A model generated the notes under the pieces. It saw only the letters and a list, made by a program, of their open reading frames with translations. It did not search any database and had not been told where the DNA came from. Positions 37,195 through 48,141 of a stretch of DNA of 64,000 nt are shown in pieces. The DNA is from Kwoniella bestiolae CBS 10118 (lineage: Eukaryota; Basidiomycota; Tremellomycetes; Tremellales; Cryptococcaceae), in NCBI RefSeq assembly GCF_000512585.2, contig NC_089248.1, positions 1,116,001-1,180,000 on the forward strand. Direction: 5' to 3'. The translations under genes were made by a program, and so were the position numbers. The first letter of the stretch is position 1. Each line of letters starts with the position of its first letter.

Positions 37195-37382
37195 ATGGTC
37201 ATCACTAACACTCGCATCCCCTCGATGTGTGTGGATCATGCTTCGATGCTGAATATTGGAGGAAGCGGTCTTACAGACCGAACTTGTATTATATAGTTGC
37301 ATATGCACCACCTACTGTGTATCTCAAATACCTCATAGCTCATCAAACGTAAATATCGTATAGTTACAAGGCAGAAAAATCA

Positions 37383-38538
37383 TCAAAAGCCAAACGTATA
37401 ACCTAATAACAGAATCATACATACTCCAACCACACAACCTATAATCAGCGTATCCCTCCTCCTTCGAGTCCTTATAGCAGTGATCAAAGAGTTTATACCT
37501 GGCATTTGTGAGAGGACACCGCCCATTCTCGAATCGATCGAAGCGAGGAGGGAACGTTGTTGTGCGAAATCTTCTCTTGTTGCGTATGCTTGGCTGTAAA
37601 CAAGTCAGCGCGAAAAAAAAGAAAAAAACGAAGATCACGCAGGAAGAGAGGAGGCGGAGACCCACTTCAAAGTATCATCCATCATCCTGTGACTGGAATC
37701 TATCCTACCGCGATCTTGAAGCAATGCGTCCGTCTGGGAGTTGGTAGCTGATTTGTAGTCGCTAAGAGGAGTGAGAGCGAGGAGTAAGCTCCACTTCCAT
37801 CGAATTGAGGTAGTTCCTCCAAGGGACGGGAGATACTCACTTGATATCTTTCCTTACTGATCCAAGTAGATTGGACCTCCTTATACTTTGCTCGACATTA
37901 CCCTATAGCACGATATTAAAAAGAGTAAGCAACGAATACAGTCAGATGAAGATATCATGAGCTGATCCGCTGAAGATAGGAGGATACCCAACTAACCCTG
38001 GTCCTCAAAAAGTCTCGTCGATAATCATCCAAGTTATCTCGATGGCGTTGAGCGGCATGTTGCATAGATGCTGAGGGGGGTTGAGAAGGCGAATTTATGA
38101 GGGCTGAGAGGTCGTCTATTGCTTGTTCGAGCTGTATCAGAATCACGATAAAGTATCAGCTCAAGCCTTAAGAGCCTTAAGCTAGTCTTATTAATTATGG
38201 TAAGATTCCAGCTATCTCGTACTTCATGCGACTCGTCCTAGATTGAATACCTCTAAAGAAGGCAGAACTGTATATCCCTCGTCCGGTCTGTCCCGAGGAA
38301 AGAGAACGGTCAGACCACCCACCTTGCCCAGCAACTCCTCAATCTCCTCTTCTACCAACTTATACCCGCCTATCCCATCTCCATCTTCCTCTGCGCCCGC
38401 TTCTGCTGAAGACGAGCCGGCACCCCCCTGACGAGCGATCGTAGCTGCCAATTTCGAGTATGTCGAGAGCTTGCTGTCCAGCGCTGTTTCCAGTGCTCGA
38501 GCGTGACGTCGGGCGTTGTCCCATGATGGTGCTGCCAT
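37383..38538 (-). CDS. GOS1: Golgi SNARE Gos1 (GOSR1/GS28)
   Basis: This is a Qb-SNARE of the cis/medial Golgi that acts in intra-Golgi and retrograde vesicle fusion. The start at 38538 gives MAAPSWDNARRHARALE, the family's N-terminal helix; an in-frame start 141 bases upstream exists but lacks conservation. The N-terminal helical region (LEQAIDDLSALIN; RHRDNLDDYRRDFLRTR) is followed by the SNARE motif region split by introns (TDALLQDRGRIDSSHRMMDDTL; SLLASIDSRMGGVLSQMPGINSLI), then RTRRRRDTLIIGCVV and a C-terminal membrane anchor ending LLLGYTFGF. Six exons are likely. The final PGIN...RRRD-membrane anchor pattern is diagnostic of GOSR1. It is convergent with methionine aminopeptidase 2 and divergent from a p24 gene, another early-secretory protein. 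Confidence 0.92.
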
Positions 38539-38917
38539 GGTGACTGGGGTTGTAGGGTTATTATCACTTATGTCATTAGTATGTTGAGATATACATAGAA
38601 AGTTGAACGCGAATAGGTGTTGCTGTACGAGAGGGGTTGTTGTTGCATAGCCATAGCCATAGCCGAGATTATCGTGCATCCAATTTTAAACAGGTCACAC
38701 GAATAAGGATCTACCTCAAAGAGTCATGATCATTCAACGTGTAAGATGTCGCGTGTCATGCATGTCCACTCTAATCACTTCTATGACAGCGACAGATACC
38801 TATACATCACTCTAAACATGAAAACAGCTCACTATCCCGCAAATACCTAACGATCATCTCACGAGTAAACGACAAGATACAACCACGACGACCGAGAGCT
38901 GAGAGCAACAACCCATC
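38539..38917. promoter_or_regulatory. Divergent promoter region, GOS1 / p24
   Basis: These 379 bp between two divergent early-secretory-pathway genes should contain both promoters. No internal coding frame is supported. Confidence 0.55.
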
Positions 38918-39936
38918 ATGATACCCCATCGCCCAATCCTATCTTCCCTCACCCTAGGTCTACTGGGTATAGCCCAAGTATCAGCCACAGCACTAACAGC
39001 GATGCTAGGTGCCAACGAGCGGAGCTGCTATTACGCCGACGTGGATGGGGTGGGCGAGAAAGTAGGGTTTTACTTTGCCGTTCAATCCGGTGGGAACTTT
39101 GAAATTGATTATGTGGTGATGGATCCGGAGGATAAGGTGATTCTGGAAGGGGTCGGGGAGAAGCAGGGGGATTATATATTCACGGCGAACCAGGTGGGTC
39201 CATCCTTTCAACAAATATATATATAAGTGTTGCCTCCCTCTTTGGGGCGGTCTAGCTTATATCATGGGGATAAGCTGATCTTATGAATCGATGAGTACAG
39301 GTCGGAGAATACTCGTTCTGCTTCGAGAACGAAGCCTACACTTCAGACAAATTACTAGATTTCGAGTAAGTCTATCCCACCCGACCTCAGAAAAATCCAA
39401 GTTTGATAGTCACTGACAAGTCACAAAACAGTATCATGGTAGAATCCGAACCTCGACGAGTCCTCTCAGCCCAACAACAACCCCTCAAAGAACATACCTC
39501 GTCGCTCGAAGAAAGCACCTATAAGATCAGTGGTTTATTGAGCAGTATAACGAGGACACAGAAATAGTATGTCCATTATCATCGTGCTCTCTAAATTCAA
39601 TTACTGATAACTTTGACTGAATGTTTTTATAGCTTTCACACGCGTCATCATCGAAATTACTCGACGGTCCTGTCAACCCAATCTAGGATATTCTGGTTCA
39701 CCATCCTGGAATGTGTGATCATCGTAGCTATGTCATTGTAAGCTCCTTCTTCCCTTCATATTCATATTGTAAAGATACTGATCGTACGTGCTACAGAATC
39801 CAAATATGGATATTAAAGACTTTCTTCTCGAGATCAGGAAGGTAGGTCTCCATCCTTCAGCTGCATCATGTGCTTCGAAATGAACATCAGCTGATCTTTC
39901 ACAAATTTTTGTGTCTTCAGACGGTACAAGGTATAA
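38918..39936 (+). CDS. p24 (emp24/gp25L/TMED) family cargo receptor
   Basis: This is a type I membrane protein of ER-Golgi COPI/COPII vesicles. The start at 38918 gives a signal peptide (MIPHRPILSSLTLGLLGIAQVSA), then a GOLD domain with the conserved cysteine pair in NERSCYYADV and EYSFCFENEA. A heptad region follows (HTSSLEESTYKISGLLSSITRTQKY), then one transmembrane helix (FWFTILECVIIVAMSLIQIWIL) and a short cytosolic tail KTFFSRSGRRYKV with the FF coat-binding motif. The last residues come from a small terminal exon (39921-39936). Five exons are visible. The subclass (alpha, beta, gamma or delta) cannot be set firmly. The length suits the family and the call is firm. Confidence 0.93.
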
Positions 39937-40117
39937 GTTTTTTCCATCATTCACGTGTCACCCAGTTCATATAGCATGATGCATTCGTACCAAAAGGATG
40001 ATCCAGTTCGCTCTCCCTCATATTCAACCTGGTCTTTCAGTACGAGATCGCATAATCCTATTATTACATTACATCTAGTATATCTACTTTTCGGGAAAAT
40101 CCCACGTACACGACCCA

Positions 40118-42210
40118 TCATCGATGACTCTTCGATCTCCTTTCCTGCTCCATCCTCACAGACTCATGTACCGTCACAGCCTCATCCACCCAAGGCAAGC
40201 TGAACAGATCAGATCTCCTCAAATCCTCCTCACGGATATTACCACCGTTCAACCCTGGCGTACCAATTTGATATCCCAGCATTTGATCCAGGTCTCGAGC
40301 CTGGACTGCTAACCAATTTTGTATGAAGGCTTGAGGGTTTGACCTATACAAGATCACTTGAAATTAGCTCTGACCCATATAGACTCATTTGCTGTGTATG
40401 AAATATCTCATCAAGCGGCGGGAGTCAGGAGAAGGGGGAAGGACACCCACGCAAAGGACTCGAGGAAATCTCGCTTCTGCTTAACATCCCTTGCAAAGTA
40501 CGCCAACTCTCCGACCTTGTCTTCCAGCTGTACGACCTCCTTACCCTCTTTACCCTCGAAACTCTGAACGAGGTTTGACATCTTCGATTTCAGGGGATCT
40601 TCAAGTTCGATAGGGATATCGAAGCATTGGGGATGGAAGTTGAAATCTTTGTCGACTCTATTTACGAAAGAAATAAGCTCAAGCCACTCCGAAAGGACAG
40701 GGCGAAGGGTAGCTTACTGGATAGTGTAAGGGATGACGACGGGATCAGGATGAGTGAGGTACCGAGTAGCGATCTCGGGTAATTGATGGAACGCTATCGT
40801 TTCTTGACCTTGTGGGAAGATCTATGGTAACCAAGTTAGCCTATTTCTTTCCGCTGCTTTTACCTTGATCTTCTCTAGCCGATGGATCAAGAGGGGTGTG
40901 CAAGACTCACCTTCTCAAGCCCACCCACCGGCTTAATCACAGTCCCATCATCCTTATCTTGCGCCCCAACGACTTTCACCAACTTCCAAAGTGAGTTGAT
41001 GATCTCAGACCTTGTCCCTTCTTTCATTTGTATCAAGTCTGAAAGAGGTTGTAACACCTTGAACCGTTCGGGTGAGTGAGATAGGTGTATTATGATTCGT
41101 GCATTGATATTTCGATCACCTTTTCGAAGGATCTCAAATCCGTCTAAGGGAGGTGCGAGGTTCTGGGTGTGCCACTGTTCATATCCATCAGCTCATGATT
41201 TCTTCTGATCGTCCACCGGGGGCAGCTGTAGGTATGAAAACAGTTGGTAAGGGCAAGTAAACATACCTCGACGATATTACCTTCTATGAAAGTAGGCGCT
41301 TCTCTGTTATCAAACTCCACTACGACCCTATTTAAGAAAGTAGAGAACTTCCTTTTCGTCCGGTCCAATCTGATATTACCAGACTACCACGAGAAAATCA
41401 GCTTGATTACCACTCCAGATAAAGGGAAAAGGTGCACGAAGAAGCTAAACACCTACATCAAGTAATCTACCTTCAATCTTCAAGACCCATCCCGCTACTC
41501 CTTTACCAGTATTCACATCTACATCTGGACCCAGAGCTTCCGTTTTCGTCTCTGGTTGAGGAGGTACAGGAGCAGGTTCAGTCATCGAGATATCCCCATC
41601 ACCTTCCTTTTTCTCTTCTCCACTCTCAGCCGAAGTACCTTCCACCGCGGCAGGAGTAGCTTCAGGTTCGGCTTGGGGTTTCTGCCATTCCTGGTCGTGC
41701 GCTGTGTTCGATATGTATACTCTGAGAGTTCGTTTCACCTACAATGCAGGATATCCCATCAGCTACTGATACGACTTGGACAAGAATAGGGCTGAACATA
41801 CTCTCGTGGGTTTACCCAACGCATCATTGATCTCTGCCTTCTTCCTCAGCAGCGTCCAGTCTAGCTTCTGTTCGAGCTTGAGAAGATCCGTGAATGCTGG
41901 CGAGTCGGGTACGAGAGATTGGAGGACGTGAGGAGGAGGAAGAGGTGGTCGAGGGTGTTTCCTGAGTGATTAATATGAGTTAGCATATCGTGCCAGGTAT
42001 GTTGATGATGATCTGTCATGCCATGGTTCAGATTGAAGTCGGATGTTCATGTGGTATAGCTAGAGGCAACTGAGGAGCTTACAGTCGTCTGACCGCGTCC
42101 GCATCACCCTCAGCTCGTCGCTTGTTATCTGCGACCTGCGATTGCTGAGGATAAGGAGGGATCTGAGCAGGATTGGGTGTATGTGAGGGACCTGCTTGGG
42201 GTGTCGCCAT
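40118..42210 (-). CDS. SWI/SNF-type remodeller subunit with SWIB domain (SMARCD/Swp73/Rsc6-like)
   Basis: This is a BAF60-family accessory subunit of SWI/SNF or RSC chromatin remodellers. The start at 42210 gives MATPQAGPSHTPNPAQIPPY. The conserved N-terminal helix reads FTDLLKLEQKLDWTLLRKKAEI, then KRTLRVYISNTAHDQEWQ, a Pro/Glu/Ala-rich insert (about 41500-41680), WVLKIEGRLLD, and KRKFSTFLNRVVVEFDNR. The SWIB fold spans about 40890-41100 (HSPERFKVLQPLSDLIQMKEGTRSEIINSLWKLVKVV), followed by IFPQGQETIAFHQLPEI and the helical C-terminus (RDFLESFASNPQAFIQNWLAVQARDLDQML). Order and spacing match SMARCD/Swp73. Whether it serves SWI/SNF, RSC or both is not decidable here. It is divergent from RRP36. 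Confidence 0.92.
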
Positions 42211-42633
42211 GATGTCTATGATGACCGCTGTTACTGATAGATGATGATTCGGATGTTATGATCAGTATAATGAATGACTATGAACGAGGAAGAGTAAAGT
42301 AATGTTGATATGTTGATGTTTACGAGACAGAATGAAACGCGAACGACAGAGAGTTGATGTTGGCATTTTGCATTCAGGGTGTATAAAGGGTGCATTAGAA
42401 ATATTTTGTAGTTCCGGCAGACACCCATTACAAATCCATCGTAACGGCTTATATACAAAGCCCACGCGAAAAGGTCATCTAAAAATTCAAAGTACCAGAG
42501 TGGAGGACCTTCACTCGTCTTTCAACTTTTCATAACCAGTATAGTGTATAGCACTATACGTTACCTACCAGGCTTCATTCTGAATCAATAACAAGCTCAA
42601 ACGAATAATCCCCATCTCCCGTACCGTACAAAA
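42211..42633. promoter_or_regulatory. Divergent promoter region, SMARCD-like / RRP36
   Basis: This 423-bp interval separates two divergent starts. It contains an AT-rich stretch near 42240-42330 and no supported coding sequence. Confidence 0.55.
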
Positions 42634-44178
42634 ATGGCGAAAGGTTCCTCTTCAAAAACCAAAGGTCGAGCAATACCACCACCCGAAGAGGTAGAGGACG
42701 ATTACCTCGAAGACGACTCGGAAGTCGATGAATTTGCAGAAGACTACGACTCGGATGATCAATCTCTCAATGGCGAGGTTTCATCTGGATCCGAGGAAGA
42801 TCAAGAGGAAGGAACAGGCCGATGGGAAGCCGACGATTGGGATGAGAACGATGATGATGATAGCGAAGAGGACAGTCAGAGTGGGAGCGATAATGGGGAG
42901 GATGAGGATGATATGCAGCTGGTGAGTTGCCGTCTGCACCTTAATCTAGCTCCTTTGGAGGCAAGCTGATAAGTCTGTCTTGTTTTGTTAGAAACGACTA
43001 CAAAATGGTGAGCTATCTAACTAACTTGCTCCCAGGTCGTAAAAGAAAGCTTATCTCTCAAATACGAGGCAGACCTTACATCCCTCCCTCTATCGACCTT
43101 GGCCAAAGCCCAAAAATCCCTCTCATCAACATCCAAACAGCGCTCCTCCTCTTCTTCCTCGGGATCATCGAGAGAAGATAAGTTACAAGCTATAAAAGCG
43201 AAGCTGGCGCAAATGCAGAAAGGTAAAGGGAAAGCTACGACTGTAGACCCGTATTCTCGATCGGCCAGTGCCAGGGATGGGGGTGATGCTGGAAATGGAC
43301 GTGATAGTGATAGTGATAGTGGGCCGGAGACGGGTAGTACAAAGAGAGGCAGTAAACATGCGTAAGCTTTTGTGACCCTATGCTCGTCGTAGTCTAGCTT
43401 ATATATTTCACTTAGACCTACGGCAATGAGCACGAAGAAACAAGTATCGCGGAATCGACAGGTCGTGGATGTACATAAACCTGTTAGCTCTTTCACATTC
43501 GTGACATACCTGCTGCGAAGCGTAGCTGACGGCCATCGTACGAATAGCAACGCCTTGATCCCCGATTCTCCTCAATATCAGCAGGCAACCTCGACGCCCA
43601 CCTCCACTCAGCCTCCTACTCGTTCTTACCATCAATGCTCAAAGAGGAACTATCCTCCCTCAAGACCGCTTTAGTACAAGCTCAAAAGTTGGAAAGGACC
43701 TGTCCCTGGGCGGAGAAACCAGCAAGGACAGCAGAGAGGGAGAAGATCGAGCTGCAGTTGGGCAGGGTGCGGACGAGGCTTGTCAAATCGGATAATGAGG
43801 AGAGGGAGAGGAACGTTCTAGCGAAGATGAAGAGGGAGGAAAGGGAGAAGAGGGAACAAGGAAAGGGGGCTTGGTACATGAAGAAGAGTGAGTGGCGGCA
43901 CTGCACTTGTTGGATCAAAAGCCGTTGTGCTGTATTTGGCATACAATGAGGTTGGTACTGATTACGCTCATGCTTTAGGTGAGAAGCGTGATCTACTTCT
44001 CAAATCCAAGTTTGAATCGCTCGAGGCTAAAGGCGGTAAGACGGCTGTCAAGAAGGCGATGGAGAAGAAGAGGAAGAAGATTGCTAGTAGGGAGAAGAAG
44101 AGTAGACCTTTTGCGCCAGGTGGTGGTGGTGGTGGTGGTACTAGTGAAGGAGGTGCGAGGAAGAGACAGAGGGTGTGA
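42634..44178 (+). CDS. RRP36: rRNA biogenesis protein Rrp36
   Basis: This nucleolar SSU-processome factor takes part in early cleavages of pre-18S rRNA. The start at 42634 gives MAKGSSSKTKGRAIPPPEEVE, followed by a long acidic region (Glu/Asp/Ser, to about 42920). The first intron (about 42921-43035) joins to VVKESLSLKYEADLTSLPL. A basic Ser-rich stretch follows. The conserved block PTAMSTKKQVSRNRQVVDV (exon near 43415) leads over an intron to the RDPRF-type core and FLPSMLKEELSSLKTALVQA. The coiled-coil basic C-terminus reads EERERNVLAKMKREEREKRE, GAWYMKKSEKRDLLLKSKFE and ends with a Gly run then GGARKRQRV. Short introns are at about 43364-43414, 43502-43575 and 43890-43979. Domain order matches the family. 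Confidence 0.88.
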
Positions 44179-44501
44179 TGGCATGATTGCATTTGCGCTT
44201 CCATGCCTGACTGTTGTAATTTATATTTGTCTTATGCACATATGCGCTCATGAACTCCAGGACAAGCTGGCATCGCAGGTAAAGAGATCACTGCCCTCAA
44301 TGAGAAATCTCACGATTATCTCATCTCTCCTTGAATGCACGCAATCTTGCTATCGTCTTCCGATGATCGTGCCCTTCTTCGAGAAGAGACCTGCAACAAC
44401 GCAATAAAGTAATGCTCATCAATCATGATACATACTCATGACAAACCCAATCCAACCCAGCATAGCCTATTTACCAATAACCTGTTTTGAGGGTTAAAAG
44501 C
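44179..44501. other. Convergent 3' region, RRP36 / RPL24
   Basis: This 323-bp gap lies between converging stop codons and should hold both 3' UTRs. Nothing else is recognised. Confidence 0.6.
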
Positions 44502-45539
44502 TTATCGACCACCTTTACCACCCTTCATAGCTTGCTTGGATACCTTGGGTTGAGATTGTTGTTGACCTCGGGTGGCGGCCTTGGAAGCTTCCTTGTCACG
44601 TTTCTCAGTCTTGGCCTTGGTGATGGCGGCGGCTCGGGCGGCGGCTCGGACCTCGGGTTTGGCAGTTCGTTTGGCGAGGATGGAGGCGAGGTCGGCACCG
44701 ACGATACCTCGCTATAAGTGAGCAAGATAGTTAGCGTACGGAATCTTCATGACCCAGATCTTCTCTCTTTTCGAACACCTCGACTGCTTCTATCCATCAC
44801 TTTGATTGGGGTCCAACGATGAGACGGGATGATCAGGAGGTTAGGATAGATGGTGCTTGACGAGAGTGTCAGAACACCATATATCCCGGTATCGTCCCAT
44901 TTCCCCCATTCACCGTTGCTTCCTTCCCCCTTTCATTTCCAGCATCAAGACTCTCCATCGTTGCACAACCCTCCATAGCCTCTTCTTGCATGTGTATCTC
45001 CTCTCCTATGCTCCTTCCATTCCAACCATTCTCCTTCGTTGAATTTCGACCAAACAAAACAATACCCACTTGGACCTTTACGTTCTTTCTGGATCTCTTC
45101 TTGGCAACTTCTTCAGTGATACCCTTCTTGTGCATTCTGTGGTTGGTATATTGTCCAGCATCGATAGGAAGTGAGGTCGAAATGAATTGTCAAGGAGAGA
45201 AGATGGTTAAATCATCAGCATCCATCCCATCCTTCGATTCAACCATTCCAGAAACAAATAAAACCCACCGTCGGTACACTTGAGTCCAAGCGATCTTTCG
45301 AGGGTTCTTTCTTTGCAAGAAAAGAGACTCGGATTTGTGGTTGAGGAATCGGAAGGTCTATAATTGCATCACCATCCTACATCAGCTATCTTTCCTCCTA
45401 TGACAGGACCGTCTCTTTCATCTTCATTTGCCTTGTGATATAGAGACAATGAACTCACCTTGGAGTCACCTCTAACGTAGACTCTTCCCCTAGAGGGGTA
45501 AACCTTGTACCCAGAGAAATCACACCTGTCGACTCGCAT
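44502..45539 (-). CDS. RPL24: 60S ribosomal protein eL24
   Basis: This is a structural protein of the cytosolic large ribosomal subunit. The start at 45539 gives MRVDRCDFSGYKVYPSRGR, the zinc-ribbon-like eL24 N-terminus, then VYVRGDSKTFRFLNHKSESLF, NPRKIAWTQVYRR, MHKKGITEEVAKKRSRK, and after a long intron RGIVGADLASILAKR. The Ala/Lys-rich tail ends KQAMKGGKGGR. One cysteine of the canonical C-x-F pair region is visible (RCDF); the usual full motif is not complete in this copy. The ATG sits one base inside its exon, just after a leader intron (45541-45660). The intron at 44712-45069 is 358 nt, far longer than most here. The call is firm. Confidence 0.96.
44862..44955 (-). ncRNA. Possible intronic C/D-box snoRNA in RPL24 (weak)
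   Basis: Inside the 358-nt RPL24 intron a 6-bp terminal stem (GAGAGT at 44950-44955, ACTCTC at 44862-44867 in sense order) flanks a C-box-like TTGATGC and a perfect D box CTGA (44869-44872). The spacing is about 80 nt. Ribosomal-protein introns often host such RNAs. The C box deviates from RTGATGA at its first and last base and no C'/D' pair is clear, so this stays a candidate. Confidence 0.25.
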
Positions 45540-46134
45540 TCTGTATAATTCCCAGTAAACCAGTCAGCAAACCACAATAGCTTTTCCTCCTATGCGATAT
45601 ATGCTTCTCGAGGTGTATGGTGGTGTCGGTGTGTTGAGCGTTGAGGGCGTTGACACTCACGTTGCTGATACTAAGATTAGTTTTTTGAAGTCTAAGGAGG
45701 AAACAAGTGATATTTCACTGAATTTGATGAAAAGCCTGGTAGCGTAGACTCGGTATCCAGCAAGCAGTGTGCAGTGAGCAGTGAGCAAGCAAGCAAGCAC
45801 ACTGCCAGAGACTGAGTGAACAGAACAGACGCATGACAGGTGCAAGGGTAAAAGGTGCCACAAAGGGGATAAGCGGAGGGACCCGTCCATACAACGGATA
45901 TTCGGAGTTTAGTTATTTCAGTTTTTGCTTAACGCCGAATCCTGCGATATCAAAATTATGGATCACACACGACACTTCACTTCATGCATTTGGGGTAGGT
46001 CCTGTAGTTAAATAACCATAACTCAACGTAGTTTACAGATAAAGACATACAACATACAATGTATTTCATTTGCCATACCTAATCTACATCATGTATAATT
46101 AATCTGCTGTTCCAATGCGAAGGCATCCTAAGCA
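45540..46134. promoter_or_regulatory. RPL24 upstream region and CCDC174 3' region
   Basis: This 595-bp interval carries the RPL24 leader exon and intron, then short direct repeats near 45768-45800 (CAGTGTGCAGTGAGCAGTGAG followed by three GCAA units), and finally the 3' UTR of the CCDC174-like gene. No coding sequence is supported. Confidence 0.55.
45541..45660 (-). other. 5'-UTR intron of RPL24
   Basis: In the sense direction a perfect donor GTGAGT at 45660 and an acceptor TTATACAG ending at 45541 bracket 120 nt. A branch-like GCTGACTGG lies about 20 nt before the acceptor. The start codon follows one base after the acceptor. Leader introns are common in ribosomal protein genes. Confidence 0.7.
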
Positions 46135-47799
46135 TCACTCTTCCCTCTTCATCTCACCCAATTCACTTTCCAAACCCTTCAAGAAATCATCCGCCTCTTT
46201 TTTCCTTTTCTCATCCCTTAGCCGCTCAACCTCCCTCTCACCACCCAGCATCTTCGCCCTCTTAGCTTCTATCAGAGCTTTCCTCTCGTCCACTTTTCTC
46301 TTCCTAGCTTCCTGAGCAGCTGACAGACCTTTCTGATTGGCTTTCAAACGAGCATTCTCAGTTTCTTGTCGTTGTGATGCTAAAGATGCCATCTGTTCTG
46401 CACGCGTTTCTTCGTCTAGGGAGAATTGGTATTGACCCGCTCCTTTTACTCGGACTATACGTTGGGATATATCAGTAACATTCTTTGTATCCAGTGGTAC
46501 GCTGTAAAAAGGGATGAGATGAGAGTTCAAACAAACCTTCTTTGGTGGAATCGTAATGATGTGCTCTGGCTTCTTCCTCCGCTTCTCGATATTTCTTCTT
46601 CAAAGCGTCTGGATCAGGTTCGTATACCGGGAAGAAATTCTGATCACCATCTTTTCACATGAGAATATGGCAAGACGTCAGCTTTCTTCCGTGCGACAGA
46701 GCAGAACTATGAAGCTTACGGATCACGTTGGATCGACTGATTGCAAGACGCGATCAGCTTCTGCGTATATACAGCACCAGGCAAAGATTCACTTACAGTA
46801 CCTCTGCATAAGCAGAACCTTCCTGACCACTTTCGATCCCCTGCGCACCTTCCGCGTCTTTCTGACCCATTGAACCAGACTTCAGCCGTTCGGCTTCCCT
46901 CGCTTCTTTACGTGTCCCTGTCCTCGTTCTGCCCATCTCATCGATATATTCCACTTTCGCCAGATCGTCCTCATCCTCTTCGTCCTGTGGGAACGTGTCA
47001 GCTTCATGAGATGGGTCGTCGTGAAGTGAGCAGCTTACCTCATCCTCATCATGCCACTTCGGCCTGGAAGGTTTGGCAGATTCATCTTCGTCTGATGAAT
47101 GGGATGAGTAACCATCTTCTTCCATCTTTCGCTCGAACTGTTGCATGAGAGGTGAGTGTCAGCTTCGTTCTCCGGCTTGTGTATCACGTGTCAGAGACTG
47201 AAGGATGTGCGAGTAGTACGCCCAGTGACAAGTATCGACAAGTCCATAGCAACAAGGGCGGACAGCTCAAAAGATGCAAAGATCGCCGTCTCAGATACCG
47301 CCGCGATGTGAGTCAAATAAGAGGATGTAGATGTAATGAAGAGATAGATCACACTCACATCTATAACAGCTTCTTCCATCTCCTTCTGACTCATCCCCGA
47401 GAAATCACCTCTCCGTATAGCCGCATACCTCCTAGCTTTAGCTTTCAATATCTCCCTCCGCTGCTCCTCGTTTGGTCCATCCTCATCAGCAAACCTACGT
47501 GCCCTCGCATCGTTCCTAGCTTCAGCTGCTAGTCGCTTTATCAGTCCAGGTGAAGGTCGGTCAAATGGGTCTTTCTTCTAAATATGTATTCACATTAGCA
47601 TCAAAGGTCGAGGTGGACCAAAGAAGTGGAGGTTCAAACTCGAGCCTGAACTTACCTTGTCCAATGCACGATTCCTCGGTTGACCTTTGACGGCTTTCCT
47701 TCCTTCCTTTGCGAACCTATCTACATGTTCTGCTGTTATGGCTTTCAGGTCTAGTAAGCTCCCTTGGGATATTGTCGATGGTCCTGCTTGGTTTGACAT
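46135..47799 (-). CDS. CCDC174-like nuclear coiled-coil protein
   Basis: This is a highly charged protein resembling CCDC174, a spliceosome/exon-junction-associated factor in animals. The start at 47799 gives MSNQAGPSTISQGSLLDLKAITAEH, followed by KKDPFDRPSPGLIKRLAAEARND, MSQKEMEEAVIDFERKMEEDG and acidic stretches. The family mark YIDEMGRTRTGTRKE (about 46920) corresponds to the Y-x-D-x-x-GR-x-R element of CCDC174. The second mark, VRVKGAGQYQFSLDEETRAEQM (about 46380-46450), matches the GVGYFAFS-D/E-E motif. A Lys/Arg/Glu coiled coil ends the protein (KRKKEADDFLKGLESELGEMKREE). Six or seven exons are visible. It is divergent from a glycine-rich RRM gene. Assignment rests on two motifs and overall composition. 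Confidence 0.75.
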
Positions 47800-48141
47800 G
47801 GTGTGGTATGGTGATGAATACGCGTTGACATGTGCATAGACGTTGTGTTGTACCTTTTTGAGTCTGCTTGTTGACGAGTGGCTATGATCGACCCGATTGC
47901 AAAAGCGATGACGCGTTGGAATGATGTGCCACGCTTCTCTATAACCATTCTATAACTCCGAGATCTGATTCCGCGTCATTATTCGCCCATAGCACCCTCG
48001 CTAAGATTGCGTGCCCTTTCCCACCGTACATCATCATCGTCCCCATTCCCATTCCTTTCTCTTCTTCTCTCCCAACACAAACAACTCTCAACACTTCAAG
48101 TACCCTCTACAAACAACTCAAATTTAGATAAGTTAGCAAAG
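47800..48141. promoter_or_regulatory. Divergent promoter region, CCDC174-like / glycine-rich RRM protein
   Basis: This 342-bp divergent region ends in a pyrimidine-rich leader (TTTCTCTTCTTCTCTCCC near 48057-48075) and a C/A-rich leader before the RRM gene's ATG. No coding frame is supported. Confidence 0.55.
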
